DNA of 64,000 bases. It comes from an uncultured Actinomycetes bacterium. Lineage in GTDB: Bacteria > Actinomycetota > Acidimicrobiia > Acidimicrobiales > Acidimicrobilacustridaceae. This document shows positions 9,298 through 17,237 of this stretch, piece after piece; positions within the stretch are counted from its first letter, which is position 1, and the number at the start of each line of letters is the position of its first letter. The notes beneath the pieces are model-generated. The model was not told the origin of the DNA. It was given only the letters and a program-made list of their open reading frames with translations, and ran no database searches. The stretch is from NCBI GenBank assembly GCA_937927725.1, contig CALBSE010000011.1, positions 1-64,000 of the forward strand. Reading direction: 5' to 3'. A program made the translations under genes and the position numbers.

Positions 9298-9316
9298 CCC
9301 CGATGTGCAATCGGGG
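9298..9316. other. Short hairpin in the sbcD upstream region
   Basis: CCCCGAT and ATCGGGG flank a 5-nt loop, in the 253-nt gap between sbcD and the next gene. On the plus strand a T-run precedes the hairpin and does not follow it, so it is not a normal terminator in either direction. It may be an operator or a structured leader. The rest of this gap shows no gene. Confidence 0.35.
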
Positions 9317-9451
9317 CCCCGGCCGAACTAAGAACCATGTCGGACATTCGAGGGGGCCGTCGGTGGACGACCGGGCTTCCTTATCGACAGGCGGTTCTGT
9401 TTCTGTCGTGTCCTGACAATTCGCCTCAACCTTTCCGGAGAGTCACACTCC

Positions 9452-9790
9452 ATGACAACGACGACCGAAGAAGAAGAGCTGCTCGGGGTTGTGCTTACGC
9501 CCCGACAGATCTGGGAACTTCTTGATCTTCTGAACGATGCACCCGGCGATGCCGATGAGGACGTCCTCGACGCAGTCGCCAACAAGCTGCGTTCGCCACG
9601 TGTCTTCACCCGTGTCAGCGCCGCCCGTTACCAGGGCCGCCTTCTTGCCCTCACCACCGACGAGCACCGTGCGCTCGTCGACCTTGTCGAGAACGACGCC
9701 ACGCCCTCTGACGAGGTCATCAGTGTCGTCGGCGCTCGTCTCGTTGGTCTTGTGCCCGACCGCACCCGCACCGGCAAGATTCGCGACTGA
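9452..9790 (+). CDS. Conserved-looking 112-residue protein of unknown function
   Basis: A 112-residue soluble, acidic, mainly helical protein. It begins with Thr/Glu residues and has two internally similar halves: LTPRQIWELLDLLND...DVLDAVANKL and LTTDEHRALVDLVEN...EVISVVGARL. The two-fold repeat suggests a duplicated helix pair. I do not recognise the family. A 253-nt upstream gap gives room for its own promoter. A perfect inverted repeat follows its stop. Confidence 0.65.
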   Translation: MTTTTEEEELLGVVLTPRQIWELLDLLNDAPGDADEDVLDAVANKLRSPRVFTRVSAARYQGRLLALTTDEHRALVDLVENDATPSDEVISVVGARLVGLVPDRTRTGKIRD

Positions 9791-9792
9791 CC

Positions 9793-9812
9793 TGTTCGTT
9801 CACCAACGAACA
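9793..9812. repeat. Perfect 8-bp inverted repeat (hairpin)
   Basis: TGTTCGTT and AACGAACA flank a CACC loop immediately after the stop of the 9452 gene and 22 nt before the next start. There is no T-run, so it is a weak terminator at best. It may be an operator for the NTF2-like gene or an mRNA-end stabiliser. Confidence 0.5.
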
Positions 9813-9833
9813 ACCGATACTCCGGGGGGAACG

Positions 9834-10250
9834 ATGGCCACTGCGCCTCTTGACAATCACCGCCAGCGCAATTTCGACGTCGTCCTACGTGCGTTTGCTG
9901 CTGTCGGCGCCGGCGATGCCGATGCACAGGTTGCCAATTACACCGAGGACATCGTTCTCGAGTTCCCGTTTACCGATCCGCCCACTGTCGTACCCGGGCG
10001 CACTGCGGTGCACGAACGTCTCACCAATGCGTTCAAAGTGTTTCAGTTCGATCTCACCATCAGCGAGGTGCACGCGTGTCTCGATCCCGACGAACTCATC
10101 GTTGAGTTCACCGGTTCGGGTTCGTACTTGCCCAACAGCGCGCCGTACGAGAACCGCTACATCGCGGTGTTCAATTTTCGCGACGGAATGATTTGTCGCC
10201 AGCGCGAATACTTCGACCCCACTCAAGCGGCGAAGTCAGCAAACGCTTAG
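9834..10250 (+). CDS. NTF2-like (SnoaL-type) protein
   Basis: A 138-residue NTF2-like protein. Characteristic parts are the helix RNFDVVLRAFAAVGAGD, the strand DIVLEFPFTDPP and the late segment RYIAVFNFRDGMICRQREYFDP, which closes the cone. A GGGGGGAACG ribosome site precedes the ATG. Its end overlaps the end of the convergent epoxide hydrolase gene by 4 nt. Limonene-type epoxide hydrolases share this fold, but the Asp-Arg-Asp triad cannot be assigned, so no enzyme activity is claimed. Confidence 0.78.
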   Translation: MATAPLDNHRQRNFDVVLRAFAAVGAGDADAQVANYTEDIVLEFPFTDPPTVVPGRTAVHERLTNAFKVFQFDLTISEVHACLDPDELIVEFTGSGSYLPNSAPYENRYIAVFNFRDGMICRQREYFDPTQAAKSANA

Positions 10251-11410
10251 ACGGTCAGCGCGTTCTTAAACGATCGGAGATCGTTGATAAACGAGTCCGG
10301 TCGTTCGAAGGCAGCGAAATGTCCGCCGCGTTCTTGCTCCGACCAATACACAACGTTGTATTTCTTTTCGGCCCACGCGCGCGGAGTTTGCAACAACTCG
10401 AACGGGTACTGCGCATGTCCGGTAGGAACTTCAACGCGGCCCGACCAACCTTGAGCAGCACCGTTATTCGCACGCTGCGATTCGGCATACAAACGTGCAG
10501 CAGAACCAACAGTGTTGGTTACCCAGTAGATCATGATGTTGTCGAGCACTCGGTCCCATGAATAGGTGTCCGCGATGCTGTTGTTATCGAGATCGCTCCA
10601 GGCATTGAACTTCTCAAGAATCCACGCAGCCAGGCCTGTCGGTGAATCAGTAAGACCATAGGCAAGCGTCTGCGGCTTCGTGCTTTGAATAGCCATGTAG
10701 CCCGTTCCGTCGGCGATGCGCGCACCCGCTTCAGCGAAACGTGCATTGTCGGCATCAGTCACGCCCGCCATCGGATCGGGATCGTCCGAACTCGGGAACG
10801 CGAAAATCATGTTGAGGTGGATGCCAAGCAGTCGATCGCCGTAGGCCTCGCCAAGACGACGGGTCACGATCGCTCCCCAGTCACCGCCCTGCGCGATGTA
10901 GCGGTCGTAGCCGAGCTGCTGCATCACTTCGGCAATCGCATCGGCAACACGATTCACATGAAATTCTGGTTGCACGGTTGGTCCGGAGAATCCGTAACCC
11001 GGCATTGACGGAACGACGACGTGAAACGCGTCGGAAGCACTGCCGCCGTAGGACTCGGGATCAGTGAGCGGACCAATCACATCGAGGAATTCAACAAACG
11101 AGCCCGGCCAACCATGCGTGAGCACGATCGGCGTTGCGTCTTCGTGTTTTGAGCGGGCGTGGATGAAATGCACCTGTTCGCCAGCCGCGGTGGTCATGAA
11201 GTTGGGCCACGCATTCATGCGAGCTTCACGTGCGCGCCAGTCGTAATTGTTGCGCCAGTGCTCGACTGCGGCCTTCACTTCAGTGACAGGAATGCCGAGT
11301 GACCATGGTTCACCGGGCGCCTGATCGGGCCAACGAACGTTGTCGAGGCGACGGTTGAGATCGTCGATGACCTCGTCGGGAATAGCGATCGTGAAGGGTT
11401 CAGGCGTCAT
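10247..11410 (-). CDS. Epoxide hydrolase, alpha/beta-hydrolase fold with EHN domain
   Basis: A 387-residue microsomal-type epoxide hydrolase that opens epoxides to diols through an Asp-ester. The N-terminal EHN segment (IPDEVIDDLNRRLDNVRWPD) covers about 100 residues. The oxyanion motif HGWPGS follows, the nucleophile is in GGDWGA near residue 177, and the catalytic His is near the C-terminus in GGHFAAFERP. The start is set at the ATG at 11410 because TAGCGT ends 6 nt upstream, the leaderless layout seen elsewhere; a TTG two codons earlier is possible. It likely serves lipid, terpenoid or xenobiotic breakdown. Confidence 0.92.
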   Translation of the reverse strand: MTPEPFTIAIPDEVIDDLNRRLDNVRWPDQAPGEPWSLGIPVTEVKAAVEHWRNNYDWRAREARMNAWPNFMTTAAGEQVHFIHARSKHEDATPIVLTHGWPGSFVEFLDVIGPLTDPESYGGSASDAFHVVVPSMPGYGFSGPTVQPEFHVNRVADAIAEVMQQLGYDRYIAQGGDWGAIVTRRLGEAYGDRLLGIHLNMIFAFPSSDDPDPMAGVTDADNARFAEAGARIADGTGYMAIQSTKPQTLAYGLTDSPTGLAAWILEKFNAWSDLDNNSIADTYSWDRVLDNIMIYWVTNTVGSAARLYAESQRANNGAAQGWSGRVEVPTGHAQYPFELLQTPRAWAEKKYNVVYWSEQERGGHFAAFERPDSFINDLRSFKNALTV

Positions 11411-11416
11411 GTCCAA

Positions 11417-11422
11417 ACGCTA
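11417..11422 (-). promoter_or_regulatory. -10 box (TAGCGT) for a leaderless start
   Basis: TAGCGT ends 6 nt before the ATG at 11410, so the transcription start would fall at the start codon itself. Confidence 0.55.
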
Positions 11423-11424
11423 GG

Positions 11425-12279
11425 TCACGCGTCGAAGGTCACCGTTGCTCGACTCGTCTCGCGGCCGTCGACGACTGCCGACACGATCGTCGTTCGCCCG
11501 TCCTCGATTCCGCCCACGGTCACCATGGCGCCGGGAAGAATCGAGCGCTTCATCGCAAGATCGACGCTCATGATGCGAGTGTTCGGGCGTTGACGTTGTG
11601 CTGCGCCCGCCAAACGAGCGACCTGCGACGACGTGTCAAGAATGATGTCGGCCAGCCCGGCCTTTTGGGCAGCCTCACTGTGATGGTGCGCTGGCGCCCA
11701 CACATGGTTTGCGGCTGCCTCGCGCCTGATCGACTCTGCGGTGACGTTGAACTCTTCTGTCCAGGTGAACGGCATCGGCTCCTGCGCAGATCGCGGCATT
11801 ACGGCCCCTGGTTCACCAGGTCGATAGCCGAGCATTCGGAACTTTTCGACACCCACCAACTCACCAACATCGGTCGACGTTGCGACTTCAATCACCCAGT
11901 CGCGACCCGGTCCGAATCTGGTCTCCCGCTCTTCGCCAAGATCAGCGATTCGCTCGACCGATACCAATTGATCACCCACGCGAACTTCGCCTGCGACCTC
12001 GAGTTCATATCCGACAGCGATCGCTATGGGAAGTTCGAGCAGCGCTTTGAGGCCGTCGTGCAAAACCACTCCAGTCGGAGCGGATTCGCCAGCAGCGGGC
12101 GGATGCGGCGGTCGCACAAATGTTGTGTACATCACCGATGGCGCACTATCGCCAACGCACTCAGGCCAGGTGCGGCCAAAGACCGCGCACCACTCATCGA
12201 CGGTTGCCCGTTCAACTGGTGCCGAGACCTCTCGTCGGACGCGCTTCTCAAGCAATTGCTTGAGGGCGTCGTCAGCCAT
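11425..12279 (-). CDS. MaoC-like (hot-dog fold) dehydratase family protein
   Basis: A 284-residue double hot-dog protein related to MaoC/FAS1-type (R)-3-hydroxyacyl-CoA dehydratases. The N-terminal half holds PPAAGESAPTGVVLHDG and the strand ELEVAGEVRVGDQLVSVERIADL; the C-terminal half holds HHHSEAAQKAGLADIILDTSSQVARL. Classical hydratase-2 motifs (Asp and His in DxNPIH) are not obvious, so the catalytic residues are uncertain. The start ATG shares one base with the stop of the upstream SDR gene (TGATG). It is the last gene of a three-gene catabolic operon. Confidence 0.78.
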   Translation of the reverse strand: MADDALKQLLEKRVRREVSAPVERATVDEWCAVFGRTWPECVGDSAPSVMYTTFVRPPHPPAAGESAPTGVVLHDGLKALLELPIAIAVGYELEVAGEVRVGDQLVSVERIADLGEERETRFGPGRDWVIEVATSTDVGELVGVEKFRMLGYRPGEPGAVMPRSAQEPMPFTWTEEFNVTAESIRREAAANHVWAPAHHHSEAAQKAGLADIILDTSSQVARLAGAAQRQRPNTRIMSVDLAMKRSILPGAMVTVGGIEDGRTTIVSAVVDGRETSRATVTFDA

Positions 12280-12998
12280 CAGCGCTTCATTGCGCCAGCG
12301 GTGATGGCACCGTCGACGTAAATGACCTGACCACTTACATAGCGAGAATCGCTGCCGCACAGGAACGACACAACGTCGGCGATATCGGCAGGAGCGCCAA
12401 CACGTTTCATCGGCACGCCCTGCGCTCGTTCATTGGCACGCGCGCCCTCGAAGTTGCCGGCGGTTCCATCACTCACGATGAGGCCAGGCCCGATTGCATT
12501 CGAACGGATGTTGTCGACGCCCAGTTCAAGCGCCAGCGTCTTCGACAGCGACTCAACCGCGGCCTTCGTTGCTGGATAAATGCCAATCTCCGGCGAATTC
12601 GTCCACGCTGCGCCCGAGGACATATTCACAATGCTTCCGCCACCGCCTGCGCGCATTTTCGGAACAAATGCTTGGCAACACCACACGATGCCCTTCACGT
12701 TCACTTCGATGACGGACTGCATCTGCTGCTCGGTGACATCAAGGATCGACGGAAAGTTCCAAATGCCTGCGTTGTTCACCAACGCGAAGCACTCAGATAT
12801 CTGGTCAGCAACGGCGAACACTGCGGCGCGGTCGGTGACATCGAGTTGGAACGCAGTACCGCCACACAATTCGGCGGTTTCACGCGCGGCATCAAGATTG
12901 AGGTCGAGACACATCACGTCGAATCCATCTTCGGCGAGGCGAAGACAATCAGCGCGACCAAGTCCTTGTCCGGCTCCGGTTACAACGGCGACTGGCAT
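12279..12998 (-). CDS. SDR-family oxidoreductase (classical)
   Basis: A 239-residue classical short-chain dehydrogenase. TGAGQGLGRAD is the cofactor loop, NNAGIW marks the central strand, and YPATKAA is the catalytic Tyr/Lys pair. There is no insertion after the second strand, so unlike the SDRs at 406 and 27065 it is not of the mycofactocin type. The end DGAITAGAMKR is typical. The start at 12998 is coupled to the stop of the upstream amidohydrolase-like gene by TGATG. It probably oxidises a 3-hydroxyacyl or steroid-like substrate in the same pathway. Confidence 0.88.
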   Translation of the reverse strand: MPVAVVTGAGQGLGRADCLRLAEDGFDVMCLDLNLDAARETAELCGGTAFQLDVTDRAAVFAVADQISECFALVNNAGIWNFPSILDVTEQQMQSVIEVNVKGIVWCCQAFVPKMRAGGGGSIVNMSSGAAWTNSPEIGIYPATKAAVESLSKTLALELGVDNIRSNAIGPGLIVSDGTAGNFEGARANERAQGVPMKRVGAPADIADVVSFLCGSDSRYVSGQVIYVDGAITAGAMKR

Positions 12999-13867
12999 CA
13001 GGGCACTCCGTCCATCTTGAACAGTTTCATTGCGTTCTCGCGAAGGAACTTCGGCCACACCGAGTCCTTCAACGGAACGTTTTTCATTTCGGTGAAGATG
13101 CGCTCGAGCGTAAGTCCCGCGGGGAAGTAACCGGCGTACATGATCTTGTCCGAACCACGTGAGTTCGCATAGTCAAGAATCGCCTTCGGGTAATGCTTCG
13201 GCGCGAACGCACTCGGCATGTAATAAAGACCTGGCCACTTGAGCATGAGTTTCACTGCAAGCGCTTCCCATGGCTCGGCACCGTGACGCATCACGATCTT
13301 CAATTCGGGAAAGTCATAACAAACCTGATCGAAATGCATGACGTGCTGACATTCGGCAGGAAAGCGCGGTCCGGGAATACCAGCATTCGAAATGATCGGA
13401 ATATCGAGATCGATGCAGGTTTGATAGATCGGGTAATAGCGACGATCGCTCACCGGGACCTGCGGCAAACATCCGGCGGGAAACGTGGTGACCGCGCTTA
13501 AGCCGTCGGACTCGTTTGCTTCACGAATTTTGCGCACCGCTCCCGTGATGTCGTTGGGGTCAACTTCAAGGCTGAAGAACACGCGACCTGGGTGACGCTT
13601 CTTTGCTTCACGGCTTGTGTCGGTCAATCCGAACAAACCAGCAGAGACGCCGTACTTGTCCATTTCGGTGAAGGTGAAGTCGATCGGATCGACCTCGTCA
13701 CTGGCTTCTTCGGGAACGTCTTTGAACATGTAACCCGCGGGCATCGCTAAATCATCAGAGCCCTTGTCCTTAATGCCACCCTGCAAATACTCATAGACGG
13801 CCTTCTTGTCGCGAAACGGAAAACCGATCATCAGATCAATCGCGCCAATGCCTTCGGGATACGCCAT
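12998..13867 (-). CDS. Amidohydrolase-2 (ACMSD-like) family protein lacking metal ligands
   Basis: A 289-residue TIM-barrel protein of the amidohydrolase_2 family, which includes decarboxylases and hydrolases. The usual N-terminal HxH metal motif is replaced by IDLMIGFP, and the late Asp normally found in a GTDYP-like motif is replaced in MYAGYFP. The HGAEPWE strand motif remains. The start ATG at 13867 has a GAAAGG ribosome site; longer starts are not supported. It heads the operon with an SDR and a MaoC-like protein. It may be a metal-independent or degenerate member. Confidence 0.82.
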   Translation of the reverse strand: MAYPEGIGAIDLMIGFPFRDKKAVYEYLQGGIKDKGSDDLAMPAGYMFKDVPEEASDEVDPIDFTFTEMDKYGVSAGLFGLTDTSREAKKRHPGRVFFSLEVDPNDITGAVRKIREANESDGLSAVTTFPAGCLPQVPVSDRRYYPIYQTCIDLDIPIISNAGIPGPRFPAECQHVMHFDQVCYDFPELKIVMRHGAEPWEALAVKLMLKWPGLYYMPSAFAPKHYPKAILDYANSRGSDKIMYAGYFPAGLTLERIFTEMKNVPLKDSVWPKFLRENAMKLFKMDGVP

Positions 13868-13984
13868 GAGCAGCCTTTCGCAGGGGTTCCGGGCGTCGTT
13901 CGTCCCGGCCTTCGCATCGTAGGACCTCAACGGTTTCGCCCCGGAAAGGCGGTCGCGCGCCGATTTCATTAGGGTTTGACCCCC

Positions 13985-14911
13985 ATGGCCGAGCGACGCA
14001 CCCGAGAGGGCACCGCCACTTCCGAGTTCGGAGTGTCCAAGCGCGAGAACCACGACTCCACGTCGTTCTATGAGCGCTTCCCGGCCCCAACGTTGCTCGA
14101 TGACGACACCGTTGTTTCGTGTCCTGTCAAAGACAAAATTTTGTGCGGTGACTCTCGCGACCTTTCGGCGATTCCCGATAACTCGATCGCGCTTGTCGTT
14201 ACCTCTCCCCCGTACTTCGCAGGTAAGGCCTACGAAACGGAAATGGGCGAGGGCGCGGTTCCTGCGTCGTATCTCGACTATCTCGTGATGTTGCGCGATG
14301 TCTTTGCCGAATGCTGGCGAGTACTCGAGCCGGGCGGTCGCATCGCTGTGAACATTGCGAACCTCGGTCGCAAACCCTTCCGCTCACTGGCCAGCGACGT
14401 CACGACGATTTTGCAGAACGATCTGGGCTTTTTGTTGCGGGGCGAGATCGTGTGGATCAAAGCCGAAGGTGCCAGCGGCAATTGCGCATGGGGCTCCTAT
14501 GCCTCGGCCGCCAACCCCGTATTGCGCGATCTCACCGAACGAATCGTGATCGCGTCAAAGGGCCGTTTCGATCGAGCGCAGAAGCGATCGGTGCGTGAGA
14601 AGAACGGTCTGCCGTTCGAGAACTCCATCGATCCCGAGGATTTCATGGCCTGGACCCTCGATACATGGAAGATCGCTCCCGAGTCCGCGAAACGCGTTGG
14701 CCATCCCGCGCCATTTCCCGCTGAGCTCCCCCGCCGCTGCATTGAACTGTTCACCTATGTCGGCGACACGGTGCTCGACCCGTTCATGGGCGCCGGACAA
14801 ACCGCCATTGCTGCGATGCGCACCGGCCGCCATTACGTGGGCATGGAACTCGACCCCGAGTACGTCGCATTGGCCGAAGGGCGCGTGGAAGAAGCCCGCA
14901 ACGCTGGTTGA
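13985..14911 (+). CDS. Orphan DNA methyltransferase (N4-cytosine/N6-adenine type)
   Basis: A 308-residue class-beta DNA methyltransferase. The catalytic motif IV TSPPY is at residues 73-77 and the AdoMet motif I DPFMGAGQT is near residue 265, so catalysis precedes AdoMet binding. TSPPY is commoner in N4-cytosine enzymes, while adenine enzymes usually have DPPY. A basic central stretch (RAQKRSVREKNG) may contact DNA. No restriction enzyme is adjacent. TAGGGT lies 9 nt before the ATG, giving a near-leaderless start; an in-frame TTG at 13976 is less likely. Confidence 0.9.
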   Translation: MAERRTREGTATSEFGVSKRENHDSTSFYERFPAPTLLDDDTVVSCPVKDKILCGDSRDLSAIPDNSIALVVTSPPYFAGKAYETEMGEGAVPASYLDYLVMLRDVFAECWRVLEPGGRIAVNIANLGRKPFRSLASDVTTILQNDLGFLLRGEIVWIKAEGASGNCAWGSYASAANPVLRDLTERIVIASKGRFDRAQKRSVREKNGLPFENSIDPEDFMAWTLDTWKIAPESAKRVGHPAPFPAELPRRCIELFTYVGDTVLDPFMGAGQTAIAAMRTGRHYVGMELDPEYVALAEGRVEEARNAG

Positions 14912-14919
14912 CTGGTCCC

Positions 14920-15384
14920 ATGCTCACAAAGGGAATCAACCACGTCGCGTTCATTACGTCAGATCTTGACCGGCTGATCGCGTTCTACACCGAGGTCTTC
15001 GATGCAGAGCTCGTACGCGACGGTTCCGAGTTCCCCGAGGGCAAAGGTCCCCGGCTTGCTGTTCTCAAACTGAGCGAGTGGTCGGAAGTCAACGTGTTCG
15101 AGATCGAGGGCAATACCGAACACGAGCGTCAGACACCAATGTTTGGCCGTGGTCGGGTCGACCACTTCGCTCTGCAGGCTGAGTCGCTCGAAGCCTTCGA
15201 GACCATCCGTGAGCGGCTCATGGCCAAGGGCTCGACCGATGATTTCGTCACCGATTTCGGCCCGTTTCTCAGTCTTTTCTGGCGCGATCCCGATGGCCTT
15301 GAAGGCGAAGTCTGCGTCGACAACCCCGATGCCAAGCCCGGCGTGATGAATCCGCCAGGCACTCGCGCAGCTCGCTACAGCTGA
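14920..15384 (+). CDS. VOC-family (glyoxalase/dioxygenase-like) protein
   Basis: A 154-residue vicinal-oxygen-chelate fold protein. The first module begins GINHVAFITSDLDRLIAFYTEVF with a metal-ligand His, and the second holds GRVDHFALQAESLEAFE and FWRDPDGLEGEVCVDN with the usual His and Glu ligands. Such proteins are lyases, isomerases or ring-cleaving dioxygenases; the substrate is not predictable. It begins 8 nt after the methyltransferase stop, so it is probably co-transcribed. It ends about 80 nt before mftA. Confidence 0.85.
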   Translation: MLTKGINHVAFITSDLDRLIAFYTEVFDAELVRDGSEFPEGKGPRLAVLKLSEWSEVNVFEIEGNTEHERQTPMFGRGRVDHFALQAESLEAFETIRERLMAKGSTDDFVTDFGPFLSLFWRDPDGLEGEVCVDNPDAKPGVMNPPGTRAARYS

Positions 15385-15428
15385 GCGCTTGCAGACCGGT
15401 CGCCTCGTGCCTCGCTCCTGAGCCCGGT

Positions 15429-15434
15429 TAGGCT
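15429..15434 (+). promoter_or_regulatory. Probable -10 box of the mftABC operon (TAGGCT)
   Basis: TAGGCT sits 30 nt upstream of mftA, leaving a leader of about 24 nt that includes the strong GGAGGGG ribosome site. No clear -35 box is seen. Confidence 0.5.
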
Positions 15435-15464
15435 GGTGAACAGTCATTTCACCCGGAGGGGACC

Positions 15465-15578
15465 ATGGAGCAGACGCTCGAAATCACCGAAACTGATGCC
15501 GTCGACACCGACGAGGCCATCGAAGAAGAAATGCTCGTCGAGGAGATCTCCATCGACGGCATGTGCGGCGTCTACTAA
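15465..15578 (+). CDS. mftA: MftA, mycofactocin precursor peptide
   Basis: A 37-residue peptide that is the ribosomal precursor of the redox cofactor mycofactocin. The first 29 residues are an acidic leader (15 Glu/Asp), and the C-terminus is the invariant core ending IDGMCGVY. MftC acts on the final Val-Tyr pair, MftE releases it, and MftD makes the redox-active ring. The ribosome site CGGAGGGG is one of the strongest in the window, fitting a precursor made in excess. A hairpin separates it from mftB. It is too short for most gene callers but unmistakable. Confidence 0.97.
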   Translation: MEQTLEITETDAVDTDEAIEEEMLVEEISIDGMCGVY

Positions 15579-15587
15579 GACCCGCCC

Positions 15588-15605
15588 GAACGCCCCCGGG
15601 CGTTC
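15588..15605 (+). terminator. mftA-mftB intercistronic hairpin (attenuator or RNA-processing site)
   Basis: GAACGCC and GGCGTTC form a 7-bp GC-rich stem with a 4-nt loop, 9 nt after the mftA stop and 7 nt before mftB. No U-run follows, so partial termination or protection of the mftA mRNA end is more likely than full termination. The effect would be more MftA than MftB and MftC. Confidence 0.55.
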
Positions 15606-15612
15606 ACTCTTC

Positions 15613-15897
15613 ATGACCGCCGTTGCCTTCGATGCCGACCGCCCTTGGCGGCTCCACGAACGGGTCGCGCTGCGGCCCGAACCCTTCGGCGCGCTCGCCT
15701 ATCACTACGGCAATCGCCGACTCACGTTCTTGCGTTCGCCTGACCTGGTGACGCTTGTTGAGTCCCTCGATGCCCAACCCTCGGCTCGCGCCGCGTTCGA
15801 TGCCGCTGGTCTCGACGCCAAGCGTTGGCCATCGTTCGAAAAAGCTTTGACCTCCCTCGCCGCCGGCGAGTTTCTCGTCCAGGAAGATGCCGCATGA
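15613..15897 (+). CDS. mftB: MftB, mycofactocin precursor chaperone (PqqD-like)
   Basis: A 94-residue RiPP recognition element of the PqqD fold that binds the MftA leader and presents the peptide to MftC. The segment RLHERVALRPEPFGALAYHYGNRRLTFLRS is characteristic of the family. The remainder is a helical C-terminal region. The start at 15613 directly follows the intercistronic hairpin and has no strong ribosome site. Its stop overlaps the mftC start in ATGA, so MftB and MftC should be made in equal amounts. Confidence 0.95.
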   Translation: MTAVAFDADRPWRLHERVALRPEPFGALAYHYGNRRLTFLRSPDLVTLVESLDAQPSARAAFDAAGLDAKRWPSFEKALTSLAAGEFLVQEDAA

Positions 15898-17027
15898 CCG
15901 CGCTCACTGATCAACTCGCCGAGGGACTCAACTCCCCCATCTGTCTCACATGGGAATGGACCTACGCATGCGACCTTGCGTGTGTGCATTGCCTTTCGTC
16001 CTCTGGCCGTCGCGACCCCAACGAGTTGTCGACTGAACAGATGAAAGCCGTTGTTGATCAGCTCGCCGAGATGCAGGTGTTCTACGTGAACATCGGTGGC
16101 GGCGAACCGATGCTGCGCCCCGACTTCTTCGAGATCGTCGAATACTGCGTGGAAAAGGGCGTTGGCGTGAAGTTCTCGACCAACGGTGGCCGCATCAACG
16201 CCGAGAACGCCAAGCGTCTCGCCTCGATGGATTACGTCGACATTCAGATCTCGCTTGATGGTGTCGACGCGATTACGAACGACGCAGTCCGCGGCGAAGG
16301 CACCTACGAACGAGTTCGCACTGCAATGAATCACTTGCGCGATGCCGACTTCGGTCAGTTCAAGTTGTCGGTAGTTATGACCCGCGAAAATGTCGAGCAG
16401 GTCGACGCGTACGAAGCACTTGCGAATGAATACGGCGCCGAACTTCGTCTCACTCGTTTCCGTCCTTCTGGTCGCGGCATCGATACGTGGCATGAACTGC
16501 ATCCCACGCAGGCACAACAGATCGAGCTGTACAACTGGCTGCTTGCACGCCCGCAGGTTCTCACGGGCGATTCGTTCTTCCATCTCTCTGCCCTTGGCGA
16601 ACCACTTCCTGGTCTCAACCTGTGCGGCGCCGGTCGCGTTGTGTGTCTCATCGATCCAGTTGGCGATGTGTATGCATGCCCGTTCGTGTTGCACGACAAC
16701 TTCAAGGCCGGCTCAATTCACGGTGAAGGTGGCTTTGCAGCGGTGTGGCAATCGTCTGACCTGTTCACCGAACTGCGCGAACCCACCAACCCCGGTGCAT
16801 GTGGTTCCTGCGGCAGTTACGACGCATGCGGTGGCGGTTGCATGGCCACCAAGTTCTTCACCGGTCTTCCGCTTGACGCTCCCGATCCGGAATGTGTGTT
16901 CGGACAAGGCGAAACGGCACTTGCAGAGCTTGAAGCGAACGGTGGCGCAATTCGTCCGACCGTCAGCGTTGATCATTCGAAGCCAGTAGGCGTCGGCAAG
17001 AAGCGCATTCCAGTTTCAATCCTCTGA
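15894..17027 (+). CDS. mftC: MftC, mycofactocin radical SAM maturase
   Basis: A 377-residue radical SAM enzyme that oxidatively decarboxylates the C-terminal Tyr of MftA and then forms the Val-Tyr crosslink. C26, C30 and C33 form the CX3CX2C cluster site. A GGGEPML motif follows, which binds AdoMet. The C-terminal SPASM domain contains NLCGAGRVVC and the CGSCGSYDACGGGC cluster with a further late Cys, for auxiliary iron-sulfur clusters. Length and order are normal. It is coupled to mftB by a 4-nt overlap and is followed 15 nt later by an unrelated pair of genes where mftD would usually lie. Confidence 0.97.
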   Translation: MTALTDQLAEGLNSPICLTWEWTYACDLACVHCLSSSGRRDPNELSTEQMKAVVDQLAEMQVFYVNIGGGEPMLRPDFFEIVEYCVEKGVGVKFSTNGGRINAENAKRLASMDYVDIQISLDGVDAITNDAVRGEGTYERVRTAMNHLRDADFGQFKLSVVMTRENVEQVDAYEALANEYGAELRLTRFRPSGRGIDTWHELHPTQAQQIELYNWLLARPQVLTGDSFFHLSALGEPLPGLNLCGAGRVVCLIDPVGDVYACPFVLHDNFKAGSIHGEGGFAAVWQSSDLFTELREPTNPGACGSCGSYDACGGGCMATKFFTGLPLDAPDPECVFGQGETALAELEANGGAIRPTVSVDHSKPVGVGKKRIPVSIL

Positions 17028-17042
17028 CAGTAGGATTCACTC

Positions 17043-17237
17043 ATGGCCAAGTTGTCGTCGAACGAGATCAACCGTGCAGGTTCAGACGGTCTCGAAGACG
17101 AGCGCGGCGTCGATGTAGCTCAGATCCAAGCTCAATTGCGAATGAGTGTTCCTGAACGAGTTCGCACAATGGTCGCAGTTGCAAACGCACAAATCGCGAT
17201 GCGAGAAGCATCGAAGAATTCGTCAGTGGTTGACTGA
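17043..17237 (+). CDS. Small partner of a nucleotidyltransferase (antitoxin-like)
   Basis: A 64-residue hydrophilic protein. Its centre reads AQLRMSVPERVRTMVAVANAQIA, a pattern met in small proteins encoded directly before nucleotidyltransferase-fold proteins. The stop and the next start share one base (TGATG), so the pair is coupled. With the next gene it resembles a two-gene toxin-antitoxin or abortive-infection-type unit; which partner is inhibitory is not determined. It begins 15 nt after mftC and would be read through from the mft promoter. Confidence 0.6.
   Translation: MAKLSSNEINRAGSDGLEDERGVDVAQIQAQLRMSVPERVRTMVAVANAQIAMREASKNSSVVD

Noticed and set aside
9298..9316. Rho-independent terminator
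   Set aside because: The T-run precedes the hairpin on the plus strand and is absent after it on the minus strand.
13985..14911. Restriction-modification system
   Set aside because: No restriction endonuclease or specificity gene lies nearby, so it is treated as an orphan methyltransferase.
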